Shown here piece by piece: positions 1 to 8,585 of a stretch of DNA of 64,000 bases. Source of the stretch: VBAS01 sp035318985. Its GTDB lineage: Bacteria; Bacteroidota; Bacteroidia; Chitinophagales; Chitinophagaceae. The DNA lies in NCBI GenBank assembly GCA_035318985.1, contig DATHDP010000096.1:1-64000 (forward strand). Direction: 5' to 3'. Position 1 is the first letter of the stretch. Each line of letters opens with the position of its first letter. Position numbers and translations under genes: made by a program. The notes below the pieces were generated by a model. It had not been told where the DNA came from. It searched no databases and saw nothing but the letters and a program-made list of their open reading frames with translations.

Positions 1-698
1 CTCACGTTTATCTTGATGGTCCAAAAAGCCGGGGATTTGAATTATCATTTGCTCTCAGAGTTTTTTGGCAATTTATTCGTGGCTTTCGGAAGCTGCATTT
101 TATTGGCCCATGCATTACTGTGTTTGGGTCAGCAAGATTTAAGGAAGATCATAAATTTTATATTGCTGCAAGAGAATTCGGGAAAAGAATTTCTGATCTG
201 GGATTTGTAACGATGACGGGCGGAGGGCCGGGTATAATGGAAGCGGCAAATCGTGGCGCTTTTGAAAATGGTGGAATTTCTGTAGGATGTAATGTCCAGT
301 TACCATTTGAACAAAAGCCCAACCCTTATATGAATCGATCGATCACATTTGAACATTTTTTTGTTCGAAAAGTGTTGCTTGTAAAATATTCTTATGCCTT
401 TGTCATTTTACCGGGTGGGTTCGGAACAATGGATGAATTTTTTGAAACGCTTACGCTAATACAGACAAAAACGATCACTCAATTCCCGATCGTATTATTT
501 GGAAAGGAGTATTATAAAGAACTTTGGGATGTACTGGAACATATGGCAAATAATGGATCAATTGCAAAGGAAGATCTTTCACTGGTATTGCTTACGGATG
601 ATATTAATGAAGCAATGGCACATATCCGTACTTATATCAGCACGAATTATAAAATAAAACCACGAAAACGTTCCCCATGGTTAATGGAAAGACGTTGA
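1..698 (+). CDS. LOG family protein (TIGR00730-like), 5' end outside window
   Basis: Rossmann-fold protein of the LOG / lysine-decarboxylase-like family. Members act as nucleoside 5'-monophosphate phosphoribohydrolases (cytokinin-activating type). The family signatures are visible: a GGGPGIMEAANRGA stretch and the PGGFGTMDE motif that binds phosphate and holds the catalytic Glu. The reading frame is open from base 3, and the residues upstream of the GTG at 120 (LDGPKSRGFELSF, then IRGFRKLHFIGPCITVFGSARF) continue the family's normal N-terminal helix and first strand. The GTG is therefore not the start and the gene is cut by the window edge. The C-terminal tail is basic. The next gene follows 39 bp later on the same strand, so the two may be co-transcribed. 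The substrate is not predictable from sequence. Confidence 0.85.
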   Translation, partial: HVYLDGPKSRGFELSFALRVFWQFIRGFRKLHFIGPCITVFGSARFKEDHKFYIAAREFGKRISDLGFVTMTGGGPGIMEAANRGAFENGGISVGCNVQLPFEQKPNPYMNRSITFEHFFVRKVLLVKYSYAFVILPGGFGTMDEFFETLTLIQTKTITQFPIVLFGKEYYKELWDVLEHMANNGSIAKEDLSLVLLTDDINEAMAHIRTYISTNYKIKPRKRSPWLMERR

Positions 699-737
699 TA
701 CTTATTTTTGATAAAATTTTAAAGAAATAAAACCAGC

Positions 738-1358
738 ATGAAAATTAATACTGTCATTTTCGATCTTGGGGGAGTGCTTATTGACTGGAATCCCCGCTAT
801 GTTTACCGTACTATTTTTAAAACCGAAGAAGAGATCGATTGGTTTTTTGAAAATGTGGCTACCCATGACTGGAATGAGAACCAGGATGCAGGTTACCCGA
901 TAGCAAAAGCCACCGAAGAATTGGTTGCCCAGCATCCGGAATGGGAAAAAGAGATCAAAGCTTATTATGGAAGATGGGAGGAAATGCTTGGAGGACCGAT
1001 ACATGGAACGGTAGAAATATTTAAACAAATAAAACAAATGCCAGATTTAAGAACGTATGCTCTTACAAATTGGAGTGCAGAAACATTTCATATTGCATTA
1101 GAACGCTATGATTTTCTACATTGGTTTGATGGAAGGCTTGTAAGTGGTGAAGAAAAAACAAGAAAGCCTTTTCATGACTTTTATCAAAAGCTGCTTAATA
1201 AATTTTCTATAGATCCCTTAAAAGCAGTTTTTATTGATGATAATTTAAGGAATATAAAAGCAGCTGAAGAGTTGGGAATAAACGGAATTCACTTCCACAA
1301 TCCGTTACAATTAAAAAATGAATTAACAGATCTTGGGCTGTTTGCTATTAAGGGCTGA
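738..1358 (+). CDS. HAD family hydrolase (YihX/epoxide-hydrolase-N-like subfamily IA)
   Basis: Cytoplasmic haloacid-dehalogenase superfamily phosphatase of 206 aa, the usual length for this subfamily. Motif I is DLGGVLIDW near residue 9. The first Asp of a canonical DxD is followed by LGG, as in the YihX/variant-3 group. Motif II is the TNWS segment near residue 110, motif III is the Lys in RKPFHDFYQ, and motif IV is FIDDN near residue 165. A helical cap (residues ~20-85) lies between motifs I and II. It probably dephosphorylates a small phosphometabolite such as a sugar phosphate, but the substrate cannot be read from sequence. It lies 39 bp after the LOG gene and ends 19 bp from the convergent FKBP gene. 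Confidence 0.88.
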   Translation: MKINTVIFDLGGVLIDWNPRYVYRTIFKTEEEIDWFFENVATHDWNENQDAGYPIAKATEELVAQHPEWEKEIKAYYGRWEEMLGGPIHGTVEIFKQIKQMPDLRTYALTNWSAETFHIALERYDFLHWFDGRLVSGEEKTRKPFHDFYQKLLNKFSIDPLKAVFIDDNLRNIKAAEELGINGIHFHNPLQLKNELTDLGLFAIKG

Positions 1359-1377
1359 AAATTTATTCAAATAATGA

Positions 1378-1812
1378 TCAACGAAAAGAAAGCAACTCCA
1401 CTTCGAATATCAATGTGCTGTTTGGCCCGATCTCACGACTGATACTTCTATTACCATAAGCTAAATGAGGCGGAATATATAATTTCCATTTGCTGCCAAT
1501 AGGCATTAATTGTAATGCTTCGGTCCATCCTTTAATTACTGCATTCAACGGGAAACTTGCAGGTTGTCCTCTTTTTACTGAGCTGTCAAATACTTCACCT
1601 TTTATGGTAGTGCCATGATAGTGACAGGTTACGGTATTATGTGCCAATGGTTTTTCACCAACACCTTTGGTAATTATTTCATATTGTAAACCGCTTGGCA
1701 GTGTTACCACCGATTCTCTCTTTCCGTTTTCTGCAAGAAATACTTCACCTGCTTCCATATTATTTTTTTCTTTTTGTTGTAAATATGATTTTAGTTTATC
1801 TGAAAGAGACAT
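1378..1812 (-). CDS. FKBP-type peptidyl-prolyl cis-trans isomerase
   Basis: Prolyl isomerase of 144 aa with one complete FKBP domain (residues ~45-143). Active-site landmarks are present: the VTCHYHGTTIKGEVFDSS strand pair, the NAVIKGWTEALQLMPIGSKW segment with its conserved Trp, and IPPHLAYGNR. The N-terminal ~40 residues form a short charged helix (LKSYLQQKEKNNMEAGEVFLAENGK), which is the end of the dimerisation helix of Mip/FklB proteins. The rest of the usual Mip N-domain is absent and there is no signal peptide, so this is a short cytoplasmic FklB-like form. The downstream minus-strand neighbourhood is unrelated. Function as a folding helper is inferred from the family. Confidence 0.88.
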   Translation of the reverse strand: MSLSDKLKSYLQQKEKNNMEAGEVFLAENGKRESVVTLPSGLQYEIITKGVGEKPLAHNTVTCHYHGTTIKGEVFDSSVKRGQPASFPLNAVIKGWTEALQLMPIGSKWKLYIPPHLAYGNRSISREIGPNSTLIFEVELLSFR

Positions 1813-1834
1813 AAATGTATTTTTAAATTATCTC

Positions 1835-2251
1835 TTAAAACCCAGCTTTAATATAACTCCAGCCTTCCTGTTGGCGTTTCGATAGCTCAAGCATTGCAAC
1901 AGGAACAATTGTTGCGAACGGCACCAGCTGGCTCTTTTCAACTTTAAGTCTGCGCATAGTGTTTGCACATGCAGCAAAAATTACATTAGGAGATTTTTGT
2001 AGATCTTCCATTTCTTTTGACACATTGGTTTTGTCACTTACCAGCATCATCAAACCCGGGCCATAGCAAACAACTTCAATGTCAGTATTTGGATCCTCTT
2101 TTAAAGTATTTTTTACCTGCGCAATCATGATCCGAAAATCTGCGGTATCAGCTTTTACAAAATCGAACACAATTTTTTGATGATTATTCTGTGCCGAAGC
2201 AGTAAAGAAAAATAGCGCTGTAACTATCAGAAGTGAAAATTGTTTTCCCAT
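1835..2251 (-). CDS. secreted DsrE-family protein
   Basis: Small DsrE/DsrF-like protein of 138 aa. It starts with a signal peptide (MGKQFSLLIVTALFFFTASAQ, cleavage after the SAQ), so the mature protein is periplasmic. The body follows the DsrE pattern: a KIVFDFVKADTADF first strand and helix, then DIEVVCYGPGLMML, and an internal strand with a single Cys in IFAACANTMRR at the place where sulfur-relay relatives carry the active cysteine. Exported DsrE-like proteins are common in Bacteroidota, but their role is unclear. It lies 22 bp upstream of the FKBP gene on the same strand, so the two may share a transcript. A sulfur-carrier role is possible but not shown. Confidence 0.8.
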   Translation of the reverse strand: MGKQFSLLIVTALFFFTASAQNNHQKIVFDFVKADTADFRIMIAQVKNTLKEDPNTDIEVVCYGPGLMMLVSDKTNVSKEMEDLQKSPNVIFAACANTMRRLKVEKSQLVPFATIVPVAMLELSKRQQEGWSYIKAGF

Positions 2252-2298
2252 GATTTGTATTTTAATATTGAAAGGTAGAGATATTTAAATTGAAATAG

Positions 2299-5016
2299 TT
2301 ATTCCAGGACAGGTCTCAACCATCTCGTTGCATCCTCGATACTCATTCCTTTTCTCTTTGCATAATCTTGCAATTGATCCTGCATTATTTTCCCTACACC
2401 AAAATAATGACTTTGCGGGTGAGCAATATACCAACCACAAACAGAAGCTGGTGGATTCATGGCAAGACTTTCGGTTAATTCAATTCCAATATTTTCCTGC
2501 ACATTTAACAGATCAAAAAGTTTTAGTTTTTCTGTATGATCAGGACAGGCAGGATAACCCGGAGCCGGGCGAATACCTTTATAATTTTCTTTGATCAATT
2601 CTTCATTACTTAAATTTTCATCTTTGGCATAACCCCAGTATTCTCTTCTTGTTTTTTCATGTAAACATTCTGCAAACGCTTCCACTAAACGATCGCCAAG
2701 AATTTGTACCATGATCTTGTTATACTCATCATGTTCATCTGCAAATTTTTTAACCCATTTGCTGGCTCCAAAGACACTTACGGCAAATGCGCCTATAAAG
2801 TCATTGCCGAGCTCGGCAGGACAAATGAAATCGCTTAATGAAAAACTTGGTTGTCCAACAGCTTTTTTTAATTGCTGGCGAAGCGATTCCAGTTTTACTT
2901 CACCTTTTTCTGTTTGAAGCGTAACAGTATCTGCATTGTTACTTGTTGCCGGCCAGAAACCAATAACTCCATTTGCAGTAAACCATTTTTCATCAACGAC
3001 CTTCTTTAAAAGTTTCTTTGCATCATCATAAATTCTTTTTGCTTCAGCGCCAAAAATTTTGTCAGACAAAACTTGAGGAAAATGTCCCGGCATTTCCCAG
3101 GCAATAAAGAACGGGCCCCAGTCAATATATTTTGCAATAGTCCCAAGATCAAATTCTTTGAAAACTTTTACTTCTTCAGTCGCAGGTTTTACCGGCTTAT
3201 AATTTTTCCAGTCAAAATATTCTTTTGTTATCACTGATTCAGAATAGGGAATAAGCGATTTTGTTTTGTTCTTGTTTAAAAACTGTTCACGAAGTTTCTC
3301 ATATTCCTTTTTTGTTTCAGCAAGGAAAGGTTGTTTTTGTTCGCTACTTAACAAAGAACTTACAGCAGTTACGCTTCGGCTCGCATCTAATACATGTAGA
3401 ACGCCGTTATCATATTGCGGAGCAATTTTTACAGCCGTATGCATTCTTGAAGTAGTGGCGCCACCGATCAATAATGGTTGTTTCATTCCCCGACGTTTCA
3501 TTTCATGCGCAACATGCACCATCTCATCCAATGAGGGAGTGATCAGTCCACTTAAACCAACGATATCTGCTTTTTCTCTTTCGGCTGTATCCAAAATTTT
3601 ATCAGCATGAACCATTACACCAAGATCAATTATATCATATCCATTACAACCAAGTACAACACCAACAATATTTTTACCAATATCATGCACATCGCCTTTT
3701 ACTGTTGCCAGTAAAACCTTAGGAGCACTGGCCGATTCTTTATTTTCAGTGCCGGCTGCTAAGTGAGCTTTTTTTCTTGCTTCTTTTTCTGCTTCAATGT
3801 AAGGAGTAAGAATAGCTACCGATTTTTTCATCACCCTTGCACTCTTCACCACCTGGGGTAAAAACATTTTACCGCTTCCAAAAAGATCACCTACCACATC
3901 CATCCCTGCCATTAACGGACCTTCAATAACATCAAGTGGTTTTGGATATTTTACTCTTGCTTCTTCCGTATCAATATCAATATAATCTGTTATTCCATTT
4001 ACCAGTGAATGCTTCAGTCTTTCTTCCACTGATGTATTTCTCCATGCTTCATCTTTAACCTCCACCTTTCCTTTTGCTTTCACTGTTTCGGCAAATACAA
4101 TTAATTTTTCAGTTGCTTCGTTGTTGTCATTATTACGATTGAGAATTACATCTTCACAAAGTTTTTTTAATGCCGGCTCGATCTCATCATACACCACTAA
4201 TTGTCCAGCATTTACAATTCCCATATCCATGCCTGCTTTGATAGCATAAAACAGGAAAACTGAATGCATGGCTTCACGTACATGATCGTTGCCCCGGAAG
4301 GAAAAAGAAAGATTGCTGACGCCGCCACTTATTCTTGTCAATGGCATCAGCTCTTTTATCTCTTTGGTCGCTTCAATAAAATCTACTGCGTAATTATTAT
4401 GCTCTTCCAAACCGGTAGCAATAGCAAAAATGTTTGGATCAAAAATTATATCCTGCGGATCAAAGCCTACTTTTTCTGTAAGTATTTTATAGGCACGATG
4501 AGATATTTGAACCTTTTTATCTTTTGTATCCGCCTGTCCATTTTCATCAAAAGCCATAACGATAACAGAAGCTCCATACATCAGGCATGTTTCAGCTTGT
4601 TGTATAAATTTTTCTTCGCCTTCTTTCATTGAAATGGAATTCACAATGCATTTGCCCTGCACACATTTTAATCCTGCTTCAATGATCTCAAACTTCGAGC
4701 TGTCGATCATGATGGGGATCTTTGCAATATCTGGCTCGCTTTGCAAAAGATTGAGAAAAGTTGTCATGGCAAGAACGCCATCCAATAAGGCGTCATCCAT
4801 ATTTACATCAAGCACCTGTGCACCGCTTTCCACTTGCTGGCGTGCAACACTCAATGCTTCTTCGTATTTATTTTCTCTAACGAGACGTGCAAATTTTTTA
4901 GAGCCTGTTACATTGGTTCTCTCGCCAATGTTTACAAAGTTTGTTTCGGGGCGAACAACTAATGGCTCTAAGCCTGAAAGACGTAAGTATGGGTAAATGA
5001 TATTTTTTTCCGGCAT
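2299..5016 (-). CDS. metH: methionine synthase, folate/cobalamin/AdoMet-activation part (split MetH)
   Basis: Second polypeptide (905 aa) of a split cobalamin-dependent methionine synthase. Domains in order: pterin-binding methyltetrahydrofolate domain (residues ~20-300, beginning NFVNIGERTNVTGSKKF), cobalamin cap (~330-420, AGMDVVGDLFGSGKMFLPQVV), B12 Rossmann domain with the DVHDIGK motif whose His444 is the lower cobalt ligand, and the reactivation (AdoMet-binding) domain (~580-905) with RPAPGYPACPDHTEK. The homocysteine domain that opens E. coli MetH is encoded by the gene just upstream. The start ATG at 5016 follows directly on a TAG codon. The split is a known arrangement in this phylum and not a fresh frameshift: both halves are intact and 121 bp separates them. 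Confidence 0.95.
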   Translation of the reverse strand: MPEKNIIYPYLRLSGLEPLVVRPETNFVNIGERTNVTGSKKFARLVRENKYEEALSVARQQVESGAQVLDVNMDDALLDGVLAMTTFLNLLQSEPDIAKIPIMIDSSKFEIIEAGLKCVQGKCIVNSISMKEGEEKFIQQAETCLMYGASVIVMAFDENGQADTKDKKVQISHRAYKILTEKVGFDPQDIIFDPNIFAIATGLEEHNNYAVDFIEATKEIKELMPLTRISGGVSNLSFSFRGNDHVREAMHSVFLFYAIKAGMDMGIVNAGQLVVYDEIEPALKKLCEDVILNRNNDNNEATEKLIVFAETVKAKGKVEVKDEAWRNTSVEERLKHSLVNGITDYIDIDTEEARVKYPKPLDVIEGPLMAGMDVVGDLFGSGKMFLPQVVKSARVMKKSVAILTPYIEAEKEARKKAHLAAGTENKESASAPKVLLATVKGDVHDIGKNIVGVVLGCNGYDIIDLGVMVHADKILDTAEREKADIVGLSGLITPSLDEMVHVAHEMKRRGMKQPLLIGGATTSRMHTAVKIAPQYDNGVLHVLDASRSVTAVSSLLSSEQKQPFLAETKKEYEKLREQFLNKNKTKSLIPYSESVITKEYFDWKNYKPVKPATEEVKVFKEFDLGTIAKYIDWGPFFIAWEMPGHFPQVLSDKIFGAEAKRIYDDAKKLLKKVVDEKWFTANGVIGFWPATSNNADTVTLQTEKGEVKLESLRQQLKKAVGQPSFSLSDFICPAELGNDFIGAFAVSVFGASKWVKKFADEHDEYNKIMVQILGDRLVEAFAECLHEKTRREYWGYAKDENLSNEELIKENYKGIRPAPGYPACPDHTEKLKLFDLLNVQENIGIELTESLAMNPPASVCGWYIAHPQSHYFGVGKIMQDQLQDYAKRKGMSIEDATRWLRPVLE

Positions 5017-5109
5017 CTAAGTATTCCTCTTCACCAAAACATTCCGGATAACTGAAAAGTTATTAACGATGATGATCAATATGGCTAATATTAATAGGGC
5101 TTTTTCCAT
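5017..5109 (-). CDS. possible 30-aa hydrophobic small protein between the metH halves
   Basis: A 31-codon ORF (ATG at 5109, TAG at 5017-5019) fills most of the gap between the two methionine synthase genes. The product begins MEKALLILAILIIIVNNFSV and ends in a basic tail (RNVLVKRNT), as a single-pass membrane peptide would. Its TAG stop is followed with no gap by the ATG of the downstream metH part and is in the same frame. It may be a real small membrane protein, a translational-coupling leader, or chance in AT-rich DNA. No family is recognised. Conservation in relatives would decide. Confidence 0.25.
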   Translation of the reverse strand: MEKALLILAILIIIVNNFSVIRNVLVKRNT

Positions 5110-5137
5110 CCGTCCAAAATATAGCGCAATATAATAC

Positions 5138-6139
5138 TCAAATCGTCAATTCTTTAGTAGTCTCCGGTAATTTTCTTGGCGATATTTTTTTTACATGTTG
5201 TGCAATGTGTTGAATGTGATCGGGTGTAGTACCACAGCAGCCTCCAACTATGTTTACAAAGCCTTCTTTTGCCCAATCTTCAAGGAAATGGGCCGTTTCT
5301 TCGGGCTGTTCATCGTATTCTCCCATAGCATTTGGTAGGCCTGCGTTGGGATAAGCCGATACATAGCAGGATGCTATTTGACTTAATTCTTCAATATGTG
5401 GTCGCATTTCTTTCGCTCCTAACGCACAATTCAAGCCAATACTTAATGGTCTTGCATGCATGACGGATGTATAAAATGCTTCCAGGGTTTGACCGCTTAA
5501 TGTTCTTCCTGATGCATCAGTAATTGTTCCGCTGATCATGATTGGAAGAGTATCTTTTTTTATATCCCTGAAATATTTTTTAATAGCAAAAATGGCAGCT
5601 TTTGCATTTAATGTATCAAAGATCGTTTCGACCAATAAAAGATCAACACCTCCATCAACCAATCCTTTTGTTTGTTCATAATAAGCATCAACAGCATCAT
5701 CAAAACTTAACGCCCTGAAACCGGGATTGTTTACATCAGGAGAAAGAGATAATGTTTTATTCATTGGTCCTAATGCGCCTGCCACCCATGCTTGCTTACC
5801 TGATTCTTTAACTGCTTCTTTTGCAACTTTAGCTGCGGCTAAATTCATTTCATAAGCCAATGCCTGCATTCCATAATCGGCTAATGATACTTTTTGTGCA
5901 TTGAAAGTGTTTGTTTCAAGAATGTCAGCGCCGGCTTCGAGGTATTGTTTGTGTATCTCTTTAACGATATGCGGTTGTGTAAGGCTAAGCAGATCATTAT
6001 TGCCTTTGAGATCAGAAGGCCAGTCTTTGAATCTTTCGCCACGATAATCCTCTTCGGCAAGTTTATAACGCTGTATCATAGTGCCCATGGCACCATCGAT
6101 GATGAGAATGCGTTTTTCCAACTCGTTTTTAATATCCAT
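5138..6139 (-). CDS. metH: homocysteine S-methyltransferase domain protein (split MetH, first part)
   Basis: Homocysteine-binding and activating half of methionine synthase, about 333 aa. It opens with the ELEKRILIIDGAMGTMIQ strand typical of the domain, continues with GADILETNTFNAQ, and carries the zinc-ligand cysteines in GLNCALG (near residue 238) and GGCCGTTPDHI (near residue 310). It transfers the methyl group from methylcobalamin, carried by the partner protein, to homocysteine. The longest frame begins with TTG at 6145, but the ATG two codons further in (6139) is the better start. It is the promoter-proximal gene of the pair. A strong promoter lies about 225 bp upstream, leaving a long leader that suggests RNA-level control. 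Confidence 0.93.
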   Translation of the reverse strand: MDIKNELEKRILIIDGAMGTMIQRYKLAEEDYRGERFKDWPSDLKGNNDLLSLTQPHIVKEIHKQYLEAGADILETNTFNAQKVSLADYGMQALAYEMNLAAAKVAKEAVKESGKQAWVAGALGPMNKTLSLSPDVNNPGFRALSFDDAVDAYYEQTKGLVDGGVDLLLVETIFDTLNAKAAIFAIKKYFRDIKKDTLPIMISGTITDASGRTLSGQTLEAFYTSVMHARPLSIGLNCALGAKEMRPHIEELSQIASCYVSAYPNAGLPNAMGEYDEQPEETAHFLEDWAKEGFVNIVGGCCGTTPDHIQHIAQHVKKISPRKLPETTKELTI

Positions 6140-6357
6140 ATTCAAAACTTTGTGCTGTGAGCCATGAGCTTTGAGCTGCGAGAATGCTCATAAGAATTGA
6201 GAATGATGAACGGAGCGTCGCAACAAAAGCTTCATAGTAGCAATACAGCTGACTACATAATTAAAAATCATCGAACCATATAAACGTTGGGAAACAGAAG
6301 TGAAGTTTCTTTGCGTTTATTAGTTCCGTAAAGGCCGAACAATAAACAAATCCGCCT
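6140..6357 (-). promoter_or_regulatory. long 5' leader of the metH operon, candidate regulatory RNA
   Basis: From the predicted transcription start to the ATG there are about 215 nt without a credible ORF. Several hairpins can be drawn: 6315-6347 (GTTTATT paired with AATAAAC, with an inner GTTC/GAAC), and 6164-6191 (ATGAGC paired with GCTCAT), the latter about 25 nt before the start codon. Short inverted words (GAAAC/GTTTC, GTAG/CTAC) lie between them. I looked for the B12 box and for the SAM riboswitch cores and did not find a convincing match. A regulatory role is inferred from length, position and gene function only. Confidence 0.35.
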
Positions 6358-6363
6358 GTTGTG

Positions 6364-6395
6364 CAAAGATAAAGACTATAGGGATAAAAGGCAAA
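6364..6395 (-). promoter_or_regulatory. Bacteroidota-type promoter for the metH operon
   Basis: On the minus strand, TTTG (6395-6392) is followed after 20 bases by TATCTTTG (6371-6364). This is an exact match to the -33 TTTG / -7 TAnnTTTG consensus with accepted spacing. Transcription would start near 6357. It lies between the metH operon and recR, both on the minus strand. Confidence 0.7.
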
Positions 6396-6407
6396 ACTTA
6401 TAAAAGG

Positions 6408-7025
6408 CTATTTGCTTACATACTTTTCAATTGGCAACCGATTCTGAAGGCTGCGGGCCAGGGTCATTTCATCGGCATATTCAAGTTCGCCGCCGAATGC
6501 TATACCTCTTGCAATTGTAGTGATCTGGATATTGGTATGCTGTAACTTCTTTTGTATATAATAGATAGTAGTATCGCCTTGTATGTTTGGATTCAATGCA
6601 AAAATGATCTCTTCCGTTCTTTCTTTTTGCACCCGGTTGATGAGTGATTCAATATTAAGCTGATCAGGACCGACGCCATCAAGCGGCGAAATGATACCAC
6701 CAAGAACATGATATGTGCCGTTGAATTGCTGGGTGCTTTCAATGGCAATTACATCGCGGATATTTTCAACAACACAGATGGTTTCCTGCTTACGCATACT
6801 GTTAGCGCAGATAGAACAGATATCTCCATCGGCCACATTGTAACAGCGCTGGCAAAATTTTATTTCATTGCGCATTTTAGCGATCACTTCGCTGAACTGT
6901 TGTACATTATTTTCCTCTTGCTTCAATAAATGCAGCACCAATCGCAACGCAGTTTTTTTGCCAATACCAGGAAGTTTGGCAAATTCGTTGACAGCATTTT
7001 CAAGAAGTTGAGAGGAAAATTGCAT
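6408..7025 (-). CDS. recR: recombination protein RecR
   Basis: RecR, a DNA-clamp protein of the RecFOR pathway that helps load RecA on gapped DNA. At 205 aa it has the family's usual length. The N-terminal helix-hairpin-helix region (LAKLPGIGKKTALRLVLHLL-like, residues ~15-35) is followed by the C4 zinc finger CQRCYNVADGDICSIC (residues ~57-72) and the Toprim domain starting at ICVVENIRDVIAIE (~83). The Walker-like tail with ARGIAFGGELEYADEMTLARSLQNR is typical. No dnaX or YbaB gene accompanies it, unlike in many bacteria. The gene just upstream (Ig-like lipoprotein) is separated by a hairpin repeat. Confidence 0.96.
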   Translation of the reverse strand: MQFSSQLLENAVNEFAKLPGIGKKTALRLVLHLLKQEENNVQQFSEVIAKMRNEIKFCQRCYNVADGDICSICANSMRKQETICVVENIRDVIAIESTQQFNGTYHVLGGIISPLDGVGPDQLNIESLINRVQKERTEEIIFALNPNIQGDTTIYYIQKKLQHTNIQITTIARGIAFGGELEYADEMTLARSLQNRLPIEKYVSK

Positions 7026-7042
7026 AGGGCGAAGGTATAAAA

Positions 7043-7108
7043 ATCAGGGCACAAGGTACAAGGCACAAGACACAATTCTTGTACCCTGAAACTTATGTCT
7101 TGTGCCTT
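7043..7108 (-). repeat. intergenic inverted repeat of the ACAAGGCACAAG type, likely terminator
   Basis: Arms AAGGCACAAGACA (7060-7072) and its perfect reverse complement (7096-7108) pair over 13 bp, and a second overlapping pair (CAGGG...GTACAAG with CTTGTACCCTG) nests inside. The right arm touches the stop codon of the lipoprotein gene. A related element sharing AAGGCACAAG lies at 25563-25640. It probably serves as a transcription terminator on the minus strand and belongs to a small interspersed family. Confidence 0.6.
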
Positions 7109-8502
7109 TATAAAGTTATTTCAAACTCATTATCCCAATTAGATCGGACGTTTATCTTTTTATTGAGCGGCTTAACTAATTCAGGTTGTTTTTTCCCTTC
7201 GAAAAATTTACCCGGATCCCAATGTCCATTTTTATTTTCATCGTAAAGAATGCTGAGTTCATATTCGCCGGGATTAAATAAAGGTTGATAAAGTTCAGCG
7301 GCGCTTAACGGAAATGTTTTTACTACTGTTCCATTTTGGGAAACCTGCAATACAGGATTCTTTGAAAGATCAATATTGGTAAAACTAAGCTTTAGAGAAC
7401 CATAATCGGCTTGTTTTCTTGTTGTGAAATTCAGCGTATCAGTCTTAAGTAGTTTTCGACCGGAGCTGTCTTCTGCAAAATCTTTATCAAGTATTAAATT
7501 GTAACGAGTACTTTCTTTCCAGGTTGTTTTTAGTGTAAGCCTTTTTTTCAGGCTATCAATTTCCCATCTTGAGGATATGGGATTAAAAGTTGAATCTGTA
7601 CTTACTTGTATTTTAGTTGTATCAAGATTACGTAACGGACGTTCAAAGTTTAAATAAAAATCCCCGAGAAGATCCTGCATATTGCCGCTACTGGTAAACC
7701 TTAATCTTCTTTCATCAGGTTTTGCTCCGGGGCGATTTCCACCAGTAAAACTTATTGATGATGGTGGCAGTTGCGATTTCTCTTCTACAAATGCATATAA
7801 GGTAACAGGTGAAGAGTTAGGTTTAATTTCTACAGCACTATCGCTAAATCCAAAAAGTAATTGTTTAGAGTATAGTTTCCCGTTATCCATTACATATATA
7901 TAATAGGTGCCCGATGGCAAATATAAAAACCGGAAATTACCTTTGCCGTCAACCCTGGCAATATAACGGGGCCGGTCTTTTATAACTGCAGAATCTACCC
8001 CGCTTTTGTAGAGCATAACAAACAATGTACTATCGACACCGCCGGTCTCGGCAAGTAAGACCTTACCCGAAAGTTGAAGCGTATCTAATGTATTGCCCGT
8101 TGTGAATATGTAAGAAAAATTATGCAATACGTTCCCCTCATTAACATCCTTGATCATATCGCCAAAATTGTAATAATATGTTGTATTGGGTTCAAGTGTG
8201 TCTTTGATCGTGACTGTGAGTGTTCTTAATTTCGTTTCCACACCAGGAAAAGTTGAAGGAGTAGGCGAAACAAGAAGATTTTTAAACATCTCCTGTGGTT
8301 GGTCGATATATTCATCAAAAGTAAAAGTGACCTTCTTTGTATTAAAATTATTGCTCGAATCCGGCGGAGTTACTTTCACAAGATGAGGTGGAAGTGAATC
8401 CCTGTCGCCGCCAGTGGGTGGTATCATATTAGCGCAGCCAGTTAGTACCACGATCTTCAGGATTGAAATGATTATGAGGAAACAAAGGAGAATTCTTTTC
8501 AT
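7108..8502 (-). CDS. lipoprotein with bacterial Ig-like domain (Big_5 type)
   Basis: Predicted outer-surface or periplasmic lipoprotein of 464 aa. The signal peptide ends in a lipobox (VVLTGC, Cys near residue 22). Directly after it comes a MIPPTGGDRDSLPPHLVKVTPPDS segment followed by an SbsA/Big_5-type Ig-like domain (residues ~40-135, with VTFTFDEYI and the TYYYNFGDMI strand). The middle holds a carboxypeptidase-regulatory-like beta-sandwich (LSGKVLL...GTYYIYVMDNG, ~145-215), and a second Ig-like half lies at ~285-370. Proteins with this exact start are widespread in Bacteroidota, but the function is unknown. A likely structural or cell-envelope role is inferred. It is the gene downstream of the helicase on the minus strand. 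Confidence 0.82.
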   Translation of the reverse strand: MKRILLCFLIIISILKIVVLTGCANMIPPTGGDRDSLPPHLVKVTPPDSSNNFNTKKVTFTFDEYIDQPQEMFKNLLVSPTPSTFPGVETKLRTLTVTIKDTLEPNTTYYYNFGDMIKDVNEGNVLHNFSYIFTTGNTLDTLQLSGKVLLAETGGVDSTLFVMLYKSGVDSAVIKDRPRYIARVDGKGNFRFLYLPSGTYYIYVMDNGKLYSKQLLFGFSDSAVEIKPNSSPVTLYAFVEEKSQLPPSSISFTGGNRPGAKPDERRLRFTSSGNMQDLLGDFYLNFERPLRNLDTTKIQVSTDSTFNPISSRWEIDSLKKRLTLKTTWKESTRYNLILDKDFAEDSSGRKLLKTDTLNFTTRKQADYGSLKLSFTNIDLSKNPVLQVSQNGTVVKTFPLSAAELYQPLFNPGEYELSILYDENKNGHWDPGKFFEGKKQPELVKPLNKKINVRSNWDNEFEITL

Positions 8503-8585
8503 TCAATAATTTTCTTCGGCTGCAAACTTAACCTGTTTATGTTTAAAGGCTATTCGGAGTTTCATAATAATCCCTGAAAATCGTG

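Noticed and set aside
13..210. Plus-strand frame of 65 codons at the left edge
   Set aside because: It is a shadow of the LOG-family gene, whose true frame is open from base 3 to 698.
5017..5137. Frameshift or degradation splitting metH
   Set aside because: Both parts are complete domain sets with normal ends and a 121-bp spacer. Split MetH is a known arrangement, so it is not a pseudogene.
6140..6357. Cobalamin or SAM riboswitch before metH
   Set aside because: I could not find the B12 box or a SAM riboswitch core by eye. Listed only as an unassigned leader.
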